Shown here: positions 17,105-27,059 of the stretch, one piece after another
Numbering within the stretch: position 1 is the first letter of the stretch
Layout of the letters: every line of letters begins with the position of its first letter
Assembly (NCBI RefSeq): GCF_902459615.1
Contig: NZ_CABPSA010000003.1
Span: forward strand, 62,001-126,000
Direction of reading: 5' to 3'
Source of the DNA: Pandoraea commovens
GTDB lineage: Bacteria > Pseudomonadota > Gammaproteobacteria > Burkholderiales > Burkholderiaceae
Length of the DNA stretch: 64,000 bases
Notes under the pieces: generated by a model
Database searches by the model: none
Seen by the model: only the letters and a program-made list of their open reading frames with translations
Told to the model about the DNA's origin: nothing
Program-made: the position numbers and the translations under genes

Positions 17105-18382
17105 ATGAAGATCATGGTTGTCGGCTCGGGCGGCCGCGAACACGCGCTCGCGTGGAAGCTTGCCCAATCGCCGCGTATTCAACTCGTCTATGTCGCACCG
17201 GGTAACGGTGGCACGGCGCTCGACGAACGTCTGCGCAACGTGCCGATCAGCGATCCGAACGTGCTGGCCGAATTCGCCGCACGCGAAGGCATCGCGCTGA
17301 CGGTCGTCGGCCCGGAAACGCCGCTCGCCGCCGGTATCGTCAACATCTTCCGCGCCCGTGGCCTGAAGATCTTCGGACCGACCAAGGAAGCTGCACAGCT
17401 CGAATCGTCGAAGGACTTCGCCAAAGCGTTCATGAAGCGTCACGGCATTCCGACCGCCGATTACGAAACGTTTGCCGACGCAGCCGCCGCTCACGCTTAC
17501 ATCGACGCCAAGGGTGCGCCGATCGTCATCAAGGCCGACGGTCTGGCCGCCGGTAAGGGTGTGGTCGTGGCGATGTCGCTGGAAGAAGCGCACAACGCCG
17601 TCGACATGATGCTCGCGGACAACAAGCTCGGCGACGCCGGTGCGCGCGTGGTGATCGAGGAATTCCTGCAAGGCGAAGAAGCCAGCTTCATCGTGATGGT
17701 CGACGGCAAGAACGTGCTGCCGCTGGCCACGTCGCAGGATCACAAGCGTCTGCTGGACAACGATCAGGGCCCGAACACGGGCGGCATGGGCGCTTACTCG
17801 CCCGCGCCGATCGTCACGCCGCAGATTCACGCGAAGGTGATGCGCGAGATCATTATGCCGACGGTGCGCGGCATGGAGACCGACGGCATTCGCTTCACGG
17901 GCTTCCTCTACGCCGGTCTGATGATCGACGCCGACGGTAACGTCAAGACGCTCGAATTCAACTGCCGCATGGGCGACCCGGAAACGCAGCCGATCATGGC
18001 GCGTCTGAAGGGCGACTTCTCGGTGGTGGTCGAGCACGCGATTGCGGGTACGCTCGACAAGATCGAACTCGACTGGGATCGTCGTTATGCGCTGGGCGTG
18101 GTGCTCGCCGCTCACGGCTACCCGGACACGCCGCGCAAGGGCGACCGTATCTCGGAAGTCCCGGCGGAGACCGACGAATGCGTGACGTTCCACGCAGGCA
18201 CTCAGCTCGAAGACAACGTGCTCAAGGTCACGGGCGGACGTGTGCTGTGCGTGGTCGGCCTGTCCGACACCGTGCGCGGTGCGCAAAGCGTCGCATACCA
18301 GACCGTCAATCAGATCAACTTCGACGGCATGCAGTATCGCCACGACATCGGCAACCGCGCACTTGCGCGCAAGCCGGAATAA
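17105..18382 (+). CDS. purD: Phosphoribosylamine-glycine ligase (GAR synthetase)
   Basis: A 425-residue ATP-grasp enzyme for the second step of purine synthesis, joining glycine to 5-phosphoribosylamine. The N-terminal MKIMVVGSGGREHALAWKL, VGPETPLAAGIVN, ATP-grasp lysine segment VIKADGLAAGKGVVVA (about 139-154), PNTGGMGAYSPAP and NCRMGDPETQ are all present in order. Length equals the family norm. It follows yebC by 2 bases. A GC-rich hairpin with a T-rich end follows within 50 bases. Confidence 0.97.
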   Translation: MKIMVVGSGGREHALAWKLAQSPRIQLVYVAPGNGGTALDERLRNVPISDPNVLAEFAAREGIALTVVGPETPLAAGIVNIFRARGLKIFGPTKEAAQLESSKDFAKAFMKRHGIPTADYETFADAAAAHAYIDAKGAPIVIKADGLAAGKGVVVAMSLEEAHNAVDMMLADNKLGDAGARVVIEEFLQGEEASFIVMVDGKNVLPLATSQDHKRLLDNDQGPNTGGMGAYSPAPIVTPQIHAKVMREIIMPTVRGMETDGIRFTGFLYAGLMIDADGNVKTLEFNCRMGDPETQPIMARLKGDFSVVVEHAIAGTLDKIELDWDRRYALGVVLAAHGYPDTPRKGDRISEVPAETDECVTFHAGTQLEDNVLKVTGGRVLCVVGLSDTVRGAQSVAYQTVNQINFDGMQYRHDIGNRALARKPE

Positions 18383-18683
18383 GTCGCCAGCGTCCGGCGC
18401 TTAGCTGACTTGCGCCGGATCGTTTCGCCACGGCCCGGGGAACCTCGCGCTCCCCGGGCCGTTGTCTTTTGACGCAGGCAATTGCGTCGCCCGCCCCCAC
18501 CTTCCTTGCGCCCCCGAAATGGGCCGCCTCACATCTTCATTGCCCCGCGATTGACAAGCGCAGGCCAAATTGGCACGCTGGCGTCGCGTGACATCGAAGG
18601 TTTACCCCGAGAGCGCGCGGCCGGCCAGCCCCGGCGGCATTCATGCAGTTTTCCCGACAGACCCTCGCTCGACGGAGACTTAC
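18383..18683. other. Intergenic region, purD to mscS-like gene
   Basis: About 300 bases with the purD terminator at its left end. The rest is GC-rich leader of the channel gene, with no gene or convincing promoter visible. Confidence 0.5.
18430..18470 (+). terminator. Terminator of yebC-purD
   Basis: Twelve-base perfect stem (18430-18441 with 18451-18462), 9-base loop, followed by TGTCTTTT. Confidence 0.75.
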
Positions 18684-19592
18684 ATGTTCGACCTCGATAA
18701 GCTGGTCAACGATTATCTGGTGCCGTTCGGCCTGAAAATCGTGATGGCCGTCGTCATCTGGATCATCGGTGGCATCGTCATCAATCTGCTGGCGCGGCTC
18801 GTTCGCAGCGCGATGAATCGCCGCCACATCGATCCCACCCTCGTTCGCTATACCGAATCGACGATGCGCATTGCCTTGCGTATCGCGCTGATCCTTTCCA
18901 TTCTGAGTGTCTGCGGCATTGAAACGACGTCGTTCGCTGCCCTGCTCGCCGCCGCCGGTATCGCCATCGGGGCCGCCTGGTCCGGACTGCTGTCGAATTT
19001 TGCGTCGGGCATCTTCCTCATCGTGCTGCGTCCGTTCAAGTCGGGCGACATGATCAGCGCAGGCGGCGTGACGGGCGTGGTCGACGAGATCGGCCTGTTC
19101 GTCACCACGCTCACGACGCCGGACAACCTGCGCGTGTACGTCGGCAACACGAAGGTATTCGGCGACAACATTACCGTGTACGACGCCAACGCCTTCCGAC
19201 GCGTAGACCTCACGGCACAGCTCGCGCATACGGTTGACCTGCAAGACGCCGTGGCGCGCCTGAAGGCACGCGTGGCGCAGATTCCCAACGTGGTCGAGAA
19301 GCCGGGCGTGGACGTCGAGATTCTCGAGTTCAACCCGTCCGGGCCGGTGCTCGCGGTGCGGCCTTACTGCCACAACCGCGACTACTGGCAGGTCTACTTC
19401 GACACCAACAAGGCGATTGCCGAAGTCGGCGGCACAGCTCACTGGCCGGTACCCGCCACGCGGCAGATCCTCATGCCCCCGCCGGGCATATCGGGACCGG
19501 CGGCCAGCGGCACCAGCGCCGTGCCGCCGATCGTGCCGGGCGCGGGGGGCACGGCCCCCGCCGGGACACTTCCGAACGCACCAGCGCCCTGA
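18684..19592 (+). CDS. Small-conductance mechanosensitive channel, MscS family
   Basis: A 302-residue protein with three hydrophobic segments (about 12-35, 55-80 and 85-115). The pore helix region AALLAAAGIAIGAAWSGLLSNFASG and the following RPFKSGDMI are the MscS signature; the beta domain carries TTLTTPDNLRVYVGNTKVFG (compare the family pattern of PN-x-x-I-x-N). The last 45 residues are Pro/Gly/Ala-rich and unlike E. coli MscS. It opens under membrane tension in hypo-osmotic shock. The ATG at 18684 has GGAG 9 bases upstream, and the frame upstream of it is unconserved. Confidence 0.93.
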   Translation: MFDLDKLVNDYLVPFGLKIVMAVVIWIIGGIVINLLARLVRSAMNRRHIDPTLVRYTESTMRIALRIALILSILSVCGIETTSFAALLAAAGIAIGAAWSGLLSNFASGIFLIVLRPFKSGDMISAGGVTGVVDEIGLFVTTLTTPDNLRVYVGNTKVFGDNITVYDANAFRRVDLTAQLAHTVDLQDAVARLKARVAQIPNVVEKPGVDVEILEFNPSGPVLAVRPYCHNRDYWQVYFDTNKAIAEVGGTAHWPVPATRQILMPPPGISGPAASGTSAVPPIVPGAGGTAPAGTLPNAPAP

Positions 19593-19627
19593 AACGCCGG
19601 CGCATCCTCCTTTGATTCAGGTCATTC

Positions 19628-19654
19628 GGGCGGCACCGGCACGCGGTGCCGCCC
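19628..19654 (+). other. GC-rich hairpin after the mscS-like gene
   Basis: Eleven-base perfect stem (19628-19638 with 19644-19654) and 5-base loop, without a T tract. A factor-dependent terminator or a leader structure of hemF. Confidence 0.5.
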
Positions 19655-19735
19655 GCCCGCGTCTGCCCTCGTGCCGGTACAATCGCGGATAAAACCGCAA
19701 TTTGCATACACAGACCACGCAAGGGACGTCACAGA

Positions 19736-20671
19736 ATGACAGCGCAAGACACCGCACCGGCGCCGGACACGGGCGCGGTACGCACGTATCTTCTCGGGCT
19801 TCAGGACCGCATTGTCGAGACGCTGGAGCGCCTGGACGGCAAACGCTTCTTCGTCGACGACTGGCAGCGTCCCGCCGATGGCGCGCTGCGTGGCGACGGC
19901 CGCACCCGCGTGCTCGACGATGGTGACTTCTTCGAGCGCGGCGGCGTCAACTTCTCTCATGTGATCGGCGACAAGCTGCCCGCGTCGGCCAGCGCCTCGC
20001 GGCCTGAGCTGGCCGGACGCGGCTTCGAGGCGCTCGGTGTCTCGCTGGTCCTGCATCCTCGCAATCCGTATTGCCCCACGGTGCACTTCAACGTGCGCAT
20101 TCTGATTGCCACCGCGCCCGGCGAGTTGCCCGCGTTCTGGTTCGGCGGCGGCATGGATCTCACGCCGTACTACGCCCACGAAGAAGACTGCCAACACTTC
20201 CATCAGACGTGCAAGAACGCGCTCGATCCGTTCGACACCACGTGGTATCCGCGCTTCAAGACGTGGTGCGATGAGTACTTCTATCTGAAGCATCGCCAGG
20301 AGCCGCGCGGCATCGGCGGCATCTTCTTCGACGACTTCTCCGGCGGTGGCTTCGACACGGGTTTTGCCGTCATGCAAAGCGTGGGCGATGCGTTCCTCGA
20401 CGCGTACGTGCCTATCATCGAACGCCGTCGCGGTATGCCGTATGGCGAACGCGAACGCGATTTTCAGGCGCATCGCCGTGGCCGCTACGTCGAATTCAAT
20501 CTGGTGTGGGACCGTGGCACGCACTTCGGCTTGCAATCGGGCGGGCGCACCGAGTCGATTCTGATGTCGATGCCCCCGATCGTGAAATGGCACTACGACT
20601 GGAAGCCGGAGCCGGGCACGCCCGAAGAAAAGCTCTACACCGACTTCCTCGTGCGCCGCGAGTGGGTGTAA
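19736..20671 (+). CDS. hemF: Oxygen-dependent coproporphyrinogen III oxidase
   Basis: A 311-residue enzyme of heme synthesis that oxidatively decarboxylates coproporphyrinogen III to protoporphyrinogen IX. Conserved blocks in order: [85 protein letters not shown] and ESILMSMPP. Length is close to the E. coli enzyme (299). AAGGGA precedes the ATG at 19736. nadD starts 13 bases downstream, so the two are likely in one transcript. The enzyme needs oxygen, consistent with an aerobic organism. Confidence 0.97.
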   Translation: MTAQDTAPAPDTGAVRTYLLGLQDRIVETLERLDGKRFFVDDWQRPADGALRGDGRTRVLDDGDFFERGGVNFSHVIGDKLPASASASRPELAGRGFEALGVSLVLHPRNPYCPTVHFNVRILIATAPGELPAFWFGGGMDLTPYYAHEEDCQHFHQTCKNALDPFDTTWYPRFKTWCDEYFYLKHRQEPRGIGGIFFDDFSGGGFDTGFAVMQSVGDAFLDAYVPIIERRRGMPYGERERDFQAHRRGRYVEFNLVWDRGTHFGLQSGGRTESILMSMPPIVKWHYDWKPEPGTPEEKLYTDFLVRREWV

Positions 20672-20684
20672 AGGCGCTGCACGC

Positions 20685-21416
20685 ATGACCGTCACCTCTC
20701 CTGCAACGCAAGGCGTCCCGGCCACTCCGTCCCACCCAACGCGCAAGCGTATCGGCGTGCTCGGCGGCACGTTCGATCCGATCCACACCGGCCATCTCGC
20801 GCTCGGCGCGCTGTTCGCGCACACACTGGCGCTGGACGAGCTGGTGCTGATGCCCGCAGGCCAACAGCCGCAAAAGCAAGGCAGCACGGCCGCCGAGCAC
20901 CGGCTGGCCATGACCCGGCTCGCCGCACAGGGGCTGGCAGCCGAGCTGGCCGTCACCCATGCGTCGACGCAGGTGATCGTCAGCACGCGCGAGATCGAGC
21001 GCGCCGGGCCGAGCTACACCGTCGATACCCTGCGGGACATGCGACAGGACGCCGGGCCCGACGCGTCGCTCTCGCTGCTCATCGGCTCGGACCAACTGGT
21101 GCGGCTCGACACCTGGCACGCGTGGCGCGAACTGTTCGATTACGCCCACGTCTGTGCGGCGGCGCGGCCCGGTTTCAGTCGCGAAACAGCATCCCCGGAA
21201 CTGCGTCAGGTCTTCGGGGAGCGGGAAAAGTCCGCGCTCGGGGTACAATCCACGCCATGCGGCGGCATCCTGATCGACGACTCACTGGCCGTCGACATCT
21301 CCGCCACCGAGTTGCGCGCCATGCTGGCGCACGCGCGAGACACCGTCACACCCCCGGCAAACCTGCCCGAACCCGTGTGGCAGTACATCCGCACGCAACA
21401 CCTGTACCGCGCCTGA
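20685..21416 (+). CDS. nadD: Nicotinate-nucleotide adenylyltransferase
   Basis: A 243-residue enzyme making deamido-NAD from nicotinate mononucleotide and ATP. The nucleotidyltransferase motif GVLGGTFDPIHTGHL at 24-38 includes HTGH (34-37). Further family segments are LMPAGQQPQK, SYTVDTLRDM, LLIGSDQLVRLDTWHAW, and the ISATELRAML block near the C-terminus (the ISSTxIR-type ATP-binding motif). The first 20 residues are an unconserved extension, so a later start is possible though no better start codon exists before the motif. Part of hemF-nadD-rsfS-rlmH. Confidence 0.95.
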   Translation: MTVTSPATQGVPATPSHPTRKRIGVLGGTFDPIHTGHLALGALFAHTLALDELVLMPAGQQPQKQGSTAAEHRLAMTRLAAQGLAAELAVTHASTQVIVSTREIERAGPSYTVDTLRDMRQDAGPDASLSLLIGSDQLVRLDTWHAWRELFDYAHVCAAARPGFSRETASPELRQVFGEREKSALGVQSTPCGGILIDDSLAVDISATELRAMLAHARDTVTPPANLPEPVWQYIRTQHLYRA

Positions 21417-21477
21417 CGGCCCCACGGCAATTGCCGGGCCGCTATCTCGCACCCCTGTTTCACCAAATAGACGCACT

Positions 21478-21915
21478 ATGGATATTCGTAAACTTCAGCG
21501 CCTGATCGTCGACGCCCTCGAAGACGTCAAGGCCCAGGACATCAAGGTGTTCAACACCGAACACCTCACCGCCCTGTTCGAGCGCGTGATCATCGCGAGC
21601 GGCACGTCCAACCGCCAGACCAAGGCACTGGCCGCGAGCGTGCGCGACAAGGTCAAGGCCGCCGGCGGCGACATCGTCAGCATGGAAGGCGAAGACGTGG
21701 GCGAATGGGTGCTGGTCGACACGGGCGACGCCATCGTCCACATCATGCAACCGGCCCTGCGCCAGTACTACAACCTCGAAGAAATCTGGGGCGAGAAGCC
21801 CGTCCGCCTGAAGGCCGCCGGCACCAAGGCCGGTGCGAAGGCCAGCGCGGAAGACGAAGACGAGGAAGAGGCGCCCGCTGCCCCGGCACCAGCCCGTCGC
21901 AAGACCAGCAAGTAA
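21478..21915 (+). CDS. rsfS: Ribosomal silencing factor RsfS (YbeB/iojap family)
   Basis: A 145-residue protein. The core of about 108 residues begins MDIRKLQRLIVDALEDVKAQ and has IIASGTSNRQTKALA, WVLVDTGDAIVHIM and YYNLEEIWG, all typical. RsfS binds ribosomal protein L14 and blocks subunit joining in starvation. The last 35 residues form an added tail that is Lys/Ala-rich, then acidic (EDEDEEE), then basic (ARRKTSK); it is absent from E. coli RsfS. Next to nadD and rlmH, the usual partners. Confidence 0.95.
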   Translation: MDIRKLQRLIVDALEDVKAQDIKVFNTEHLTALFERVIIASGTSNRQTKALAASVRDKVKAAGGDIVSMEGEDVGEWVLVDTGDAIVHIMQPALRQYYNLEEIWGEKPVRLKAAGTKAGAKASAEDEDEEEAPAAPAPARRKTSK

Positions 21916-21939
21916 GACGCCGCAAGCGACACTGCCGAC

Positions 21940-22410
21940 ATGCGTCTGTTCATTCTCGCAGTCGGGCACAAGATGCCCGGCTGGATCGAGACCGCCTTCG
22001 CCGAGTACGCCAAGCGCATGCCGCCCGAGCTGCGCATCGAACTCAAGGAAATCAAGCCGGAGCAGCGCTCCAACTCCCGCACCGCCGAGACGGTCATGGC
22101 CGCCGAAGCGCAACGCATCGACGCGGCGCTGCCGCGCGGCTGTCGTCTCGTCTGTCTGGACGAACGCGGGCAGGATCTCACCACCATGCGTCTGGCCCAG
22201 TCGCTCACCGTCTGGCAACAGGACGGACGCGACGTGGCCTTCGTGATCGGCGGCGCCGACGGGCTCGACCCAGCCCTCAAGTCGCGCGCCGACACCCTCA
22301 TCCGCCTGTCCAGCCTCACCCTGCCACACGGCATGGTGCGCGTGCTGCTCGCCGAACAGCTCTACCGCGCGTGGAGCATCAACGCCAATCACCCCTATCA
22401 TCGGGTCTGA
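21940..22410 (+). CDS. rlmH: 23S rRNA (pseudouridine-1915-N3)-methyltransferase
   Basis: A 156-residue SPOUT methyltransferase that methylates pseudouridine 1915 in helix 69 of 23S rRNA in assembled ribosomes. Start [20 protein letters not shown], the SAM-binding [11 protein letters not shown] (about 102-112) and the C-terminal knot [20 protein letters not shown] followed by [14 protein letters not shown] are diagnostic. Length equals that of E. coli RlmH (155). It follows rsfS by 24 bases and is the last gene of the block before the ugp operon. Confidence 0.97.
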   Translation: MRLFILAVGHKMPGWIETAFAEYAKRMPPELRIELKEIKPEQRSNSRTAETVMAAEAQRIDAALPRGCRLVCLDERGQDLTTMRLAQSLTVWQQDGRDVAFVIGGADGLDPALKSRADTLIRLSSLTLPHGMVRVLLAEQLYRAWSINANHPYHRV

Positions 22411-22478
22411 CGGCATTCTGTCGACGGGACGGCACGTCACCTGACGTGATATCCGCCGTCCTTGTGTGACAAAAAAAT

Positions 22479-22496
22479 AAGTCATCCATAAGTCAT
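22479..22496 (+). promoter_or_regulatory. Candidate Pho box before ugpB
   Basis: Two identical 7-base half-sites AAGTCAT separated by 4 bases (CCAT), the exact 7-4-7 layout of the PhoB site whose half-site consensus is CTGTCAT. Five of seven bases (GTCAT) match in both halves. An A tract lies just upstream. The ugp operon belongs to the Pho regulon in E. coli. Confidence 0.6.
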
Positions 22497-22592
22497 CAAC
22501 GCGTTTTGCGGTGCAATGCAACGTTGTGCCAGACCCTCGACACCACGCCGGGCCTTGCTGGACGTGGCACTTCGCGGCGTGTCAATCCCCCC

Positions 22593-22610
22593 GTTGCACT
22601 CGCGTGCAAC
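22593..22610. promoter_or_regulatory. Inverted repeat in the ugpB leader
   Basis: Seven-base arms (22593-22599 and 22604-22610) with a 4-base centre. It could be a second operator or an mRNA hairpin. Confidence 0.4.
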
Positions 22611-22744
22611 ACGCATTGTGCAGTGCGAATGGAAATAACACGGTGACGTGTTAGTCTACGCGGCGCTACAGTTCGCACCGCGAACAAGTAGGGTCCACTC
22701 ACACAATCAGACCCTTGACTTCTCGTGAACCCCCGGAGATTGGC

Positions 22745-24076
22745 ATGAAGCAACCTTCCCTGCGCACGTTCGCCCTCGCTGGCGTTGGCGCCGCCCTGGC
22801 ACTCGGCATGAGCACGTCGGCCCTGGCCGCCACGGAAATCCAATTCTGGCATTCGATGGAATCGGCCCTTGGCGATCGCGTCAACCAGATCGCTGCCGAC
22901 TTCAACGCATCGCAAAGCGACTACAAGATTGTCCCGATCTACAAGGGCAACTACGAGCAGGGGCTGGCCGCAGGGATCGCCGCCTTCCGCGCTGGCAATG
23001 CACCGGCCATTCTTCAGGTGTACGAAGTGGGCACCGCCACGATGATCGGCGCCAAGAAGGCCGTGAAGCCCGTGTGGCAAGTGATGAAGGACGCCGGTGA
23101 GCCGTTCGACGAAAAGGCCTTCGTGCCCGCCATCGCCGGTTACTACGCCGACAGCAAGACCAATCACCTGATTTCGATGCCGTTCAACAGCTCGACGCCG
23201 GTGCTGTACTACAACAAGGACGCCTTCAAGAAGGCTGGCCTCGATCCGAACAAGGCGCCGAAGACGTGGGCCGACGTGAAGGCCGACGCCGAGAAGCTGA
23301 AGGCTTCGGGCATGTCGTGCGGCTTCACGATGGGCTGGCAAGGCTGGACGCAGCTCGAGAACTACAGCGCCTGGCACGCCCTGCCGTACGCCACGAAGGA
23401 CAATGGCTTCGGCGGTCTCGACGCCAAGCTCGAATTCAACGGTCCGCAACAGATCAAGCACATCCAGTTCCTGGCCGACATGGCCAAGGAAGGCACGTTC
23501 ACGTATGTGGGCCGCAAGGATGAAGTGACCTCGAAGTTCTACAGCGGCGACTGCGGTATCGCCATGACGACGTCGGGCGCGCTCGCCAACATCGGCAAGT
23601 ACGCCAAATTCAGCTACGGCGTGGGCATGATGCCGTACGACGCCGACGTGAAGGGCGCTCCGCAAAACGCCATCATCGGTGGCGCCAGCCTGTGGGTGCT
23701 CGCCGGCAAGTCGGCCACCGAGTACAAGGGCGTGGCCAAGTTCCTGAACTACCTCGCTTCGCCGGCCGTGGCCGCCAAGTGGCACCAGGACACCGGCTAC
23801 CTGCCGGTCACCAAGGCGGCTTACGAGCTGACCGAGAAGCAAGGCTTCTACGCGAAGAACCCCGGTGCCGACACGGCCATCAAGCAGATGCTCAACAAGG
23901 ACCCGCTGCCGTACACGCGCGGTCTGCGTTTGGGCAACATGCCGCAGATCCGTACGGTGGTCGACGAGGAACTCGAAGGCGTGTGGAGCGGCAAGCAAAC
24001 GCCTAAAGCCGCGCTCGACAAGGCAGTGGAACGTGGCAACGACCTTCTGGCTCGCTTCGCGAAACAAGGTAGCTAA
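22745..24076 (+). CDS. ugpB: sn-Glycerol-3-phosphate ABC transporter, periplasmic binding protein
   Basis: A 443-residue protein with a Sec signal peptide ending ALA before [11 protein letters not shown], cleaved at about residue 29. The mature protein has the UgpB hallmarks [76 protein letters not shown] and [12 protein letters not shown]. It captures glycerol-3-phosphate and glycerophosphodiesters for uptake as carbon or phosphate source. GGAG precedes the ATG. First gene of the operon and separated from ugpA by a terminator-like hairpin, so it is probably made in excess over the membrane subunits. Confidence 0.97.
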   Translation: MKQPSLRTFALAGVGAALALGMSTSALAATEIQFWHSMESALGDRVNQIAADFNASQSDYKIVPIYKGNYEQGLAAGIAAFRAGNAPAILQVYEVGTATMIGAKKAVKPVWQVMKDAGEPFDEKAFVPAIAGYYADSKTNHLISMPFNSSTPVLYYNKDAFKKAGLDPNKAPKTWADVKADAEKLKASGMSCGFTMGWQGWTQLENYSAWHALPYATKDNGFGGLDAKLEFNGPQQIKHIQFLADMAKEGTFTYVGRKDEVTSKFYSGDCGIAMTTSGALANIGKYAKFSYGVGMMPYDADVKGAPQNAIIGGASLWVLAGKSATEYKGVAKFLNYLASPAVAAKWHQDTGYLPVTKAAYELTEKQGFYAKNPGADTAIKQMLNKDPLPYTRGLRLGNMPQIRTVVDEELEGVWSGKQTPKAALDKAVERGNDLLARFAKQGS

Positions 24077-24173
24077 GTCGCGCTCAACGTTCGATGAACG
24101 CGCGATAACGCACGCAATGCCGGGGCTTTTCCTGCATTTGCGGCGTGAATCGTGACGTTACAATGACGCCACC

Positions 24174-24210
24174 CCGGCTCGCGTGATACGCGGGCCGGTT
24201 TGGTTTTTTT
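24174..24210 (+). terminator. Intra-operon terminator or attenuator between ugpB and ugpA
   Basis: Ten-base stem (24174-24183 with 24189-24198, one T-G wobble), 5-base loop, then a T-rich run containing seven consecutive T residues. It ends 14 bases before the ugpA start, so only part of the transcripts should reach ugpAEC. Confidence 0.75.
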
Positions 24211-24223
24211 CGGTCACTACGTT

Positions 24224-25120
24224 ATGGCGCATACCTCCAGAGAACGTCCCCGCTTCGGCACCGGCTGGCTGCCCTACGCGCTTGTCGCGCCGCAGCTCAT
24301 CATCACCGCCCTGTTCTTCCTCTGGCCTGCGGGCGAGGCCCTGTGGCAATCGACGTCGACGCAAGACGCCTTCGGCCTGTCGAGTGAGTTCGTCGGGCTC
24401 GACAACTTCACCTCGCTGTGGGGCGATCCGCTCTATCTCGCGTCGTTCAAGACAACGATGATTTTCAGTGGGCTGGTCACCGTCTGCGGACTGGTCATCT
24501 CGCTGTTGCTCGCGGCGATGGCCGACCGGGTCACGCGCGGCAAGCGCCTGTACCAGACGCTGCTGATCTGGCCGTACGCCGTGGCACCGGCCATTGCCGC
24601 CGTGCTGTGGGCGTTCCTCTTCAACCCGAGTATCGGTCTGGTCACCTACGGCCTGGCGAAGGTCGGCATCGAGTGGAACCACGCGCTCAACGGTGGTCAG
24701 GCGATGTTCCTCGTCGTGCTCGCCTCGATCTGGAAACAGGTCAGCTACAACTTCCTGTTCTTCTACGCCGGGTTACAGGCGATTCCGCGCTCGCTCGTGG
24801 AAGCCGCCGCGATTGACGGTGCAGGCCCGATCCGACGCTTCTTCGGGCTGGTGCTGCCGCTGATTTCGCCGACGACGTTCTTCCTGCTCGTGGTCAACCT
24901 CGTGTACTCGTTCTTCGACACCTTCCCGGTGATCGATGCGGCCACGGGCGGCGGTCCGGGTCAGTCGACCATGACGCTGATCTACAAGATCTACTCGGAA
25001 GGCTTCAAGGGGCTCGACCTCGGCAGCTCGGCTGCCCAGTCGGTGGTGCTGATGGTCATCGTCATCGTGCTCACGGTCGTGCAGTTCCGCTTCATTGAAC
25101 GCAAGGTGCAATACGCATGA
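24224..25120 (+). CDS. ugpA: sn-Glycerol-3-phosphate ABC transporter, permease UgpA
   Basis: A 298-residue inner-membrane protein with six hydrophobic segments. The start region [20 protein letters not shown], the [15 protein letters not shown] loop, the EAA loop [15 protein letters not shown] (which docks on the ATPase) and the C-terminus SAAQSVVLM match E. coli UgpA closely. I prefer ATG 24224 over the in-frame ATG at 24200 because it matches the E. coli start and the earlier one lies inside the T tract of the hairpin. Its last codons overlap ugpE by 4 bases (ATGA), giving coupled translation. Confidence 0.96.
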   Translation: MAHTSRERPRFGTGWLPYALVAPQLIITALFFLWPAGEALWQSTSTQDAFGLSSEFVGLDNFTSLWGDPLYLASFKTTMIFSGLVTVCGLVISLLLAAMADRVTRGKRLYQTLLIWPYAVAPAIAAVLWAFLFNPSIGLVTYGLAKVGIEWNHALNGGQAMFLVVLASIWKQVSYNFLFFYAGLQAIPRSLVEAAAIDGAGPIRRFFGLVLPLISPTTFFLLVVNLVYSFFDTFPVIDAATGGGPGQSTMTLIYKIYSEGFKGLDLGSSAAQSVVLMVIVIVLTVVQFRFIERKVQYA

Positions 25121-25962
25121 TCGAGAACCGTCGCGGCCTGGATATCTTCTGCCACGTCATGCTGATAATCGGCGTGCTGCTGGTGGTCTTCCCGCTCTAC
25201 GTGGCGTTCGTCGCCGCCACCATGAACGAGAGCGAAGTCTTCAACGTTCCCCTGTCGCTCATTCCGAGCACGCACCTGCTCGAGAACTTCTCGACGGTGT
25301 GGAGTGCGGGCACCGGCAACGCTGCCATGCCCTTCGGACTGATGCTCGGCAACAGTCTGTTCATGGCACTGGTCGTCACGATCGGCAAGATTTCGGTGTC
25401 GATCCTGTCGGCCTTCGCCATCGTGTATTTCCGCTTCCCGCTGCGAAATCTGTTCTTCTGGCTCATCTTCGTCACGCTGATGCTGCCGGTCGAAGTGCGG
25501 ATTTTCCCAACGGTGCAGGTGATTTCGAGCCTCGGGCTCATCAACAGCTACGCCGGTCTGACGATCCCGCTGATCGCCTCGGCCACGGCCACTTTCCTGT
25601 TCCGTCAGTTCTTCATGACGCTGCCGGACGAACTCGTCGAAGCCGCGCGCATCGACGGCGCAGGGCCGATGCGCTTCTTCTTCGACGTGGTGCTGCCGCT
25701 GTCGAAGACGAACATCGCGGCGCTGTTCGTCATCACCTTCATCTATGGCTGGAATCAGTACCTGTGGCCGATTCTGGTGACCAACGCACCGGAGATGACC
25801 ACGGCGGTCGTGGGTATCAAGAGCATGATCGGTAGCGGCGACACCGCTACCCAATGGCAACTCGTCATGAGCGCTACGTTGCTCGCCATGCTGCCGCCGC
25901 TCGCGGTGGTGCTGCTGATGCAACGCTGGTTCGTGCGCGGTCTGGTCGATTCGGATAAGTAA
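25117..25962 (+). CDS. ugpE: sn-Glycerol-3-phosphate ABC transporter, permease UgpE
   Basis: A 281-residue inner-membrane subunit with six hydrophobic segments and the EAA loop [17 protein letters not shown] near residue 180. The N-terminus [20 protein letters not shown] and the C-terminal [13 protein letters not shown] resemble E. coli UgpE. It pairs with UgpA to form the translocation pore. The start overlaps the ugpA stop and ugpC follows after 2 bases. Confidence 0.96.
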   Translation: MIENRRGLDIFCHVMLIIGVLLVVFPLYVAFVAATMNESEVFNVPLSLIPSTHLLENFSTVWSAGTGNAAMPFGLMLGNSLFMALVVTIGKISVSILSAFAIVYFRFPLRNLFFWLIFVTLMLPVEVRIFPTVQVISSLGLINSYAGLTIPLIASATATFLFRQFFMTLPDELVEAARIDGAGPMRFFFDVVLPLSKTNIAALFVITFIYGWNQYLWPILVTNAPEMTTAVVGIKSMIGSGDTATQWQLVMSATLLAMLPPLAVVLLMQRWFVRGLVDSDK

Positions 25963-25964
25963 TC

Positions 25965-27059
25965 ATGGCAAATCTCAAACTCCATAGCGTCAAGAAAACC
26001 TACGACCAGAGCAACTACGTGCTGCACGGTGTCGACATCGACATCGAAGATGGCGAGTTCGTGGTCATCGTCGGCCCGTCGGGCTGTGGCAAGTCGACGC
26101 TGCTGCGCATGGTCGCCGGCCTCGAATCGGTGAGCGAAGGCAGCATTCTGATCGGCTCGCAGGTCGTCAATCAGCTGGAGCCGAAGGATCGCAACATTGC
26201 GATGGTGTTCCAGAACTATGCGCTGTATCCGCACATGGACGTGCGTCAGAACATGTCGTACGGCCTGAAGATTCGCGGCATCGACAAGAAGGCCATCGAA
26301 GAGCGCGTGCTCGCGGCGGCGCGCATTCTGGAACTCGAACCCCTGCTCGCGCGCAAGCCCCGTGAACTGTCGGGCGGTCAGCGTCAGCGCGTGGCTATGG
26401 GCCGTGCCATCGTGCGCGAACCGGCCGTGTTCCTGTTCGACGAACCGCTCTCGAACCTCGACGCCAAGCTGCGCGTGCAGATGCGTCTGGAAATTCAGCG
26501 TCTGCACAAGCGTCTGAAAACGACGAGCCTGTACGTCACGCACGATCAGGTCGAAGCCATGACGCTCGCCGATCGCGTGATCGTCATGAACAAGGGCTAC
26601 GCCGAGCAGATCGGCACGCCGACGGACGTCTACGAGCGTCCGGCGTCGCTGTTCGTGGCGAGCTTCATGGGCTCGCCCGCAATGAACCTGCTCAAGGGCC
26701 GGGTCGATGCGGAAGGCCGTACGTTCGAAGTCGACGGTGGTCCGGCGCTGCGCCTGCCGCCGACGAGCATGGCCCACGCAGGGCGCGAACTGGTGCTTGG
26801 CGTGCGTCCGGAACATCTGGTGCCTGCCGAACAGCAGAACGGGCTGGGCGCGTTCGCCGCACAAACCAGCATCACCGTCGATCAGCTCGAACTGCTCGGC
26901 GCGGACAATCTGCTGCACGGCCGCTGGGGCGAGCAAAACTTGACGGTGCGTCTGCCGCACGAGTTGCGTCCGGCGGCGGGTTCCGTCATGCCGCTGGCGA
27001 TTTCCGCCAAGGCGCTGCACCTGTTCGATCCTTCGACGGGCAAGCGGGTGGAAGCGTGA
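25965..27059 (+). CDS. ugpC: sn-Glycerol-3-phosphate ABC transporter, ATP-binding protein
   Basis: A 364-residue MalK-type ATPase. Walker [10 protein letters not shown] is at 37-45, the Q-loop [10 protein letters not shown] near 85, the signature [15 protein letters not shown] near 135, Walker [16 protein letters not shown] near 158, and the switch His in [15 protein letters not shown]. The C-terminal 120 residues form the TOBE-type regulatory domain with LGVRPEHL. It powers UgpAE. Its TGA overlaps the GTG start of ugpQ. Confidence 0.97.
   Translation: MANLKLHSVKKTYDQSNYVLHGVDIDIEDGEFVVIVGPSGCGKSTLLRMVAGLESVSEGSILIGSQVVNQLEPKDRNIAMVFQNYALYPHMDVRQNMSYGLKIRGIDKKAIEERVLAAARILELEPLLARKPRELSGGQRQRVAMGRAIVREPAVFLFDEPLSNLDAKLRVQMRLEIQRLHKRLKTTSLYVTHDQVEAMTLADRVIVMNKGYAEQIGTPTDVYERPASLFVASFMGSPAMNLLKGRVDAEGRTFEVDGGPALRLPPTSMAHAGRELVLGVRPEHLVPAEQQNGLGAFAAQTSITVDQLELLGADNLLHGRWGEQNLTVRLPHELRPAAGSVMPLAISAKALHLFDPSTGKRVEA

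Larger units (their letters stand above)
22411..22744. other. Control region of the ugp operon
   Basis: Three hundred and thirty-four bases between rlmH and ugpB. It contains a candidate Pho box (22479-22496) and a perfect inverted repeat GTTGCAC-TCGC-GTGCAAC (22593-22610). No gene or tRNA is visible. Confidence 0.6.

Noticed and set aside
22690-22725. Weak hairpin AGGGTC / GACCCT before ugpB
   Set aside because: Six-base arms with a 14-base loop are easily found by chance in this composition.
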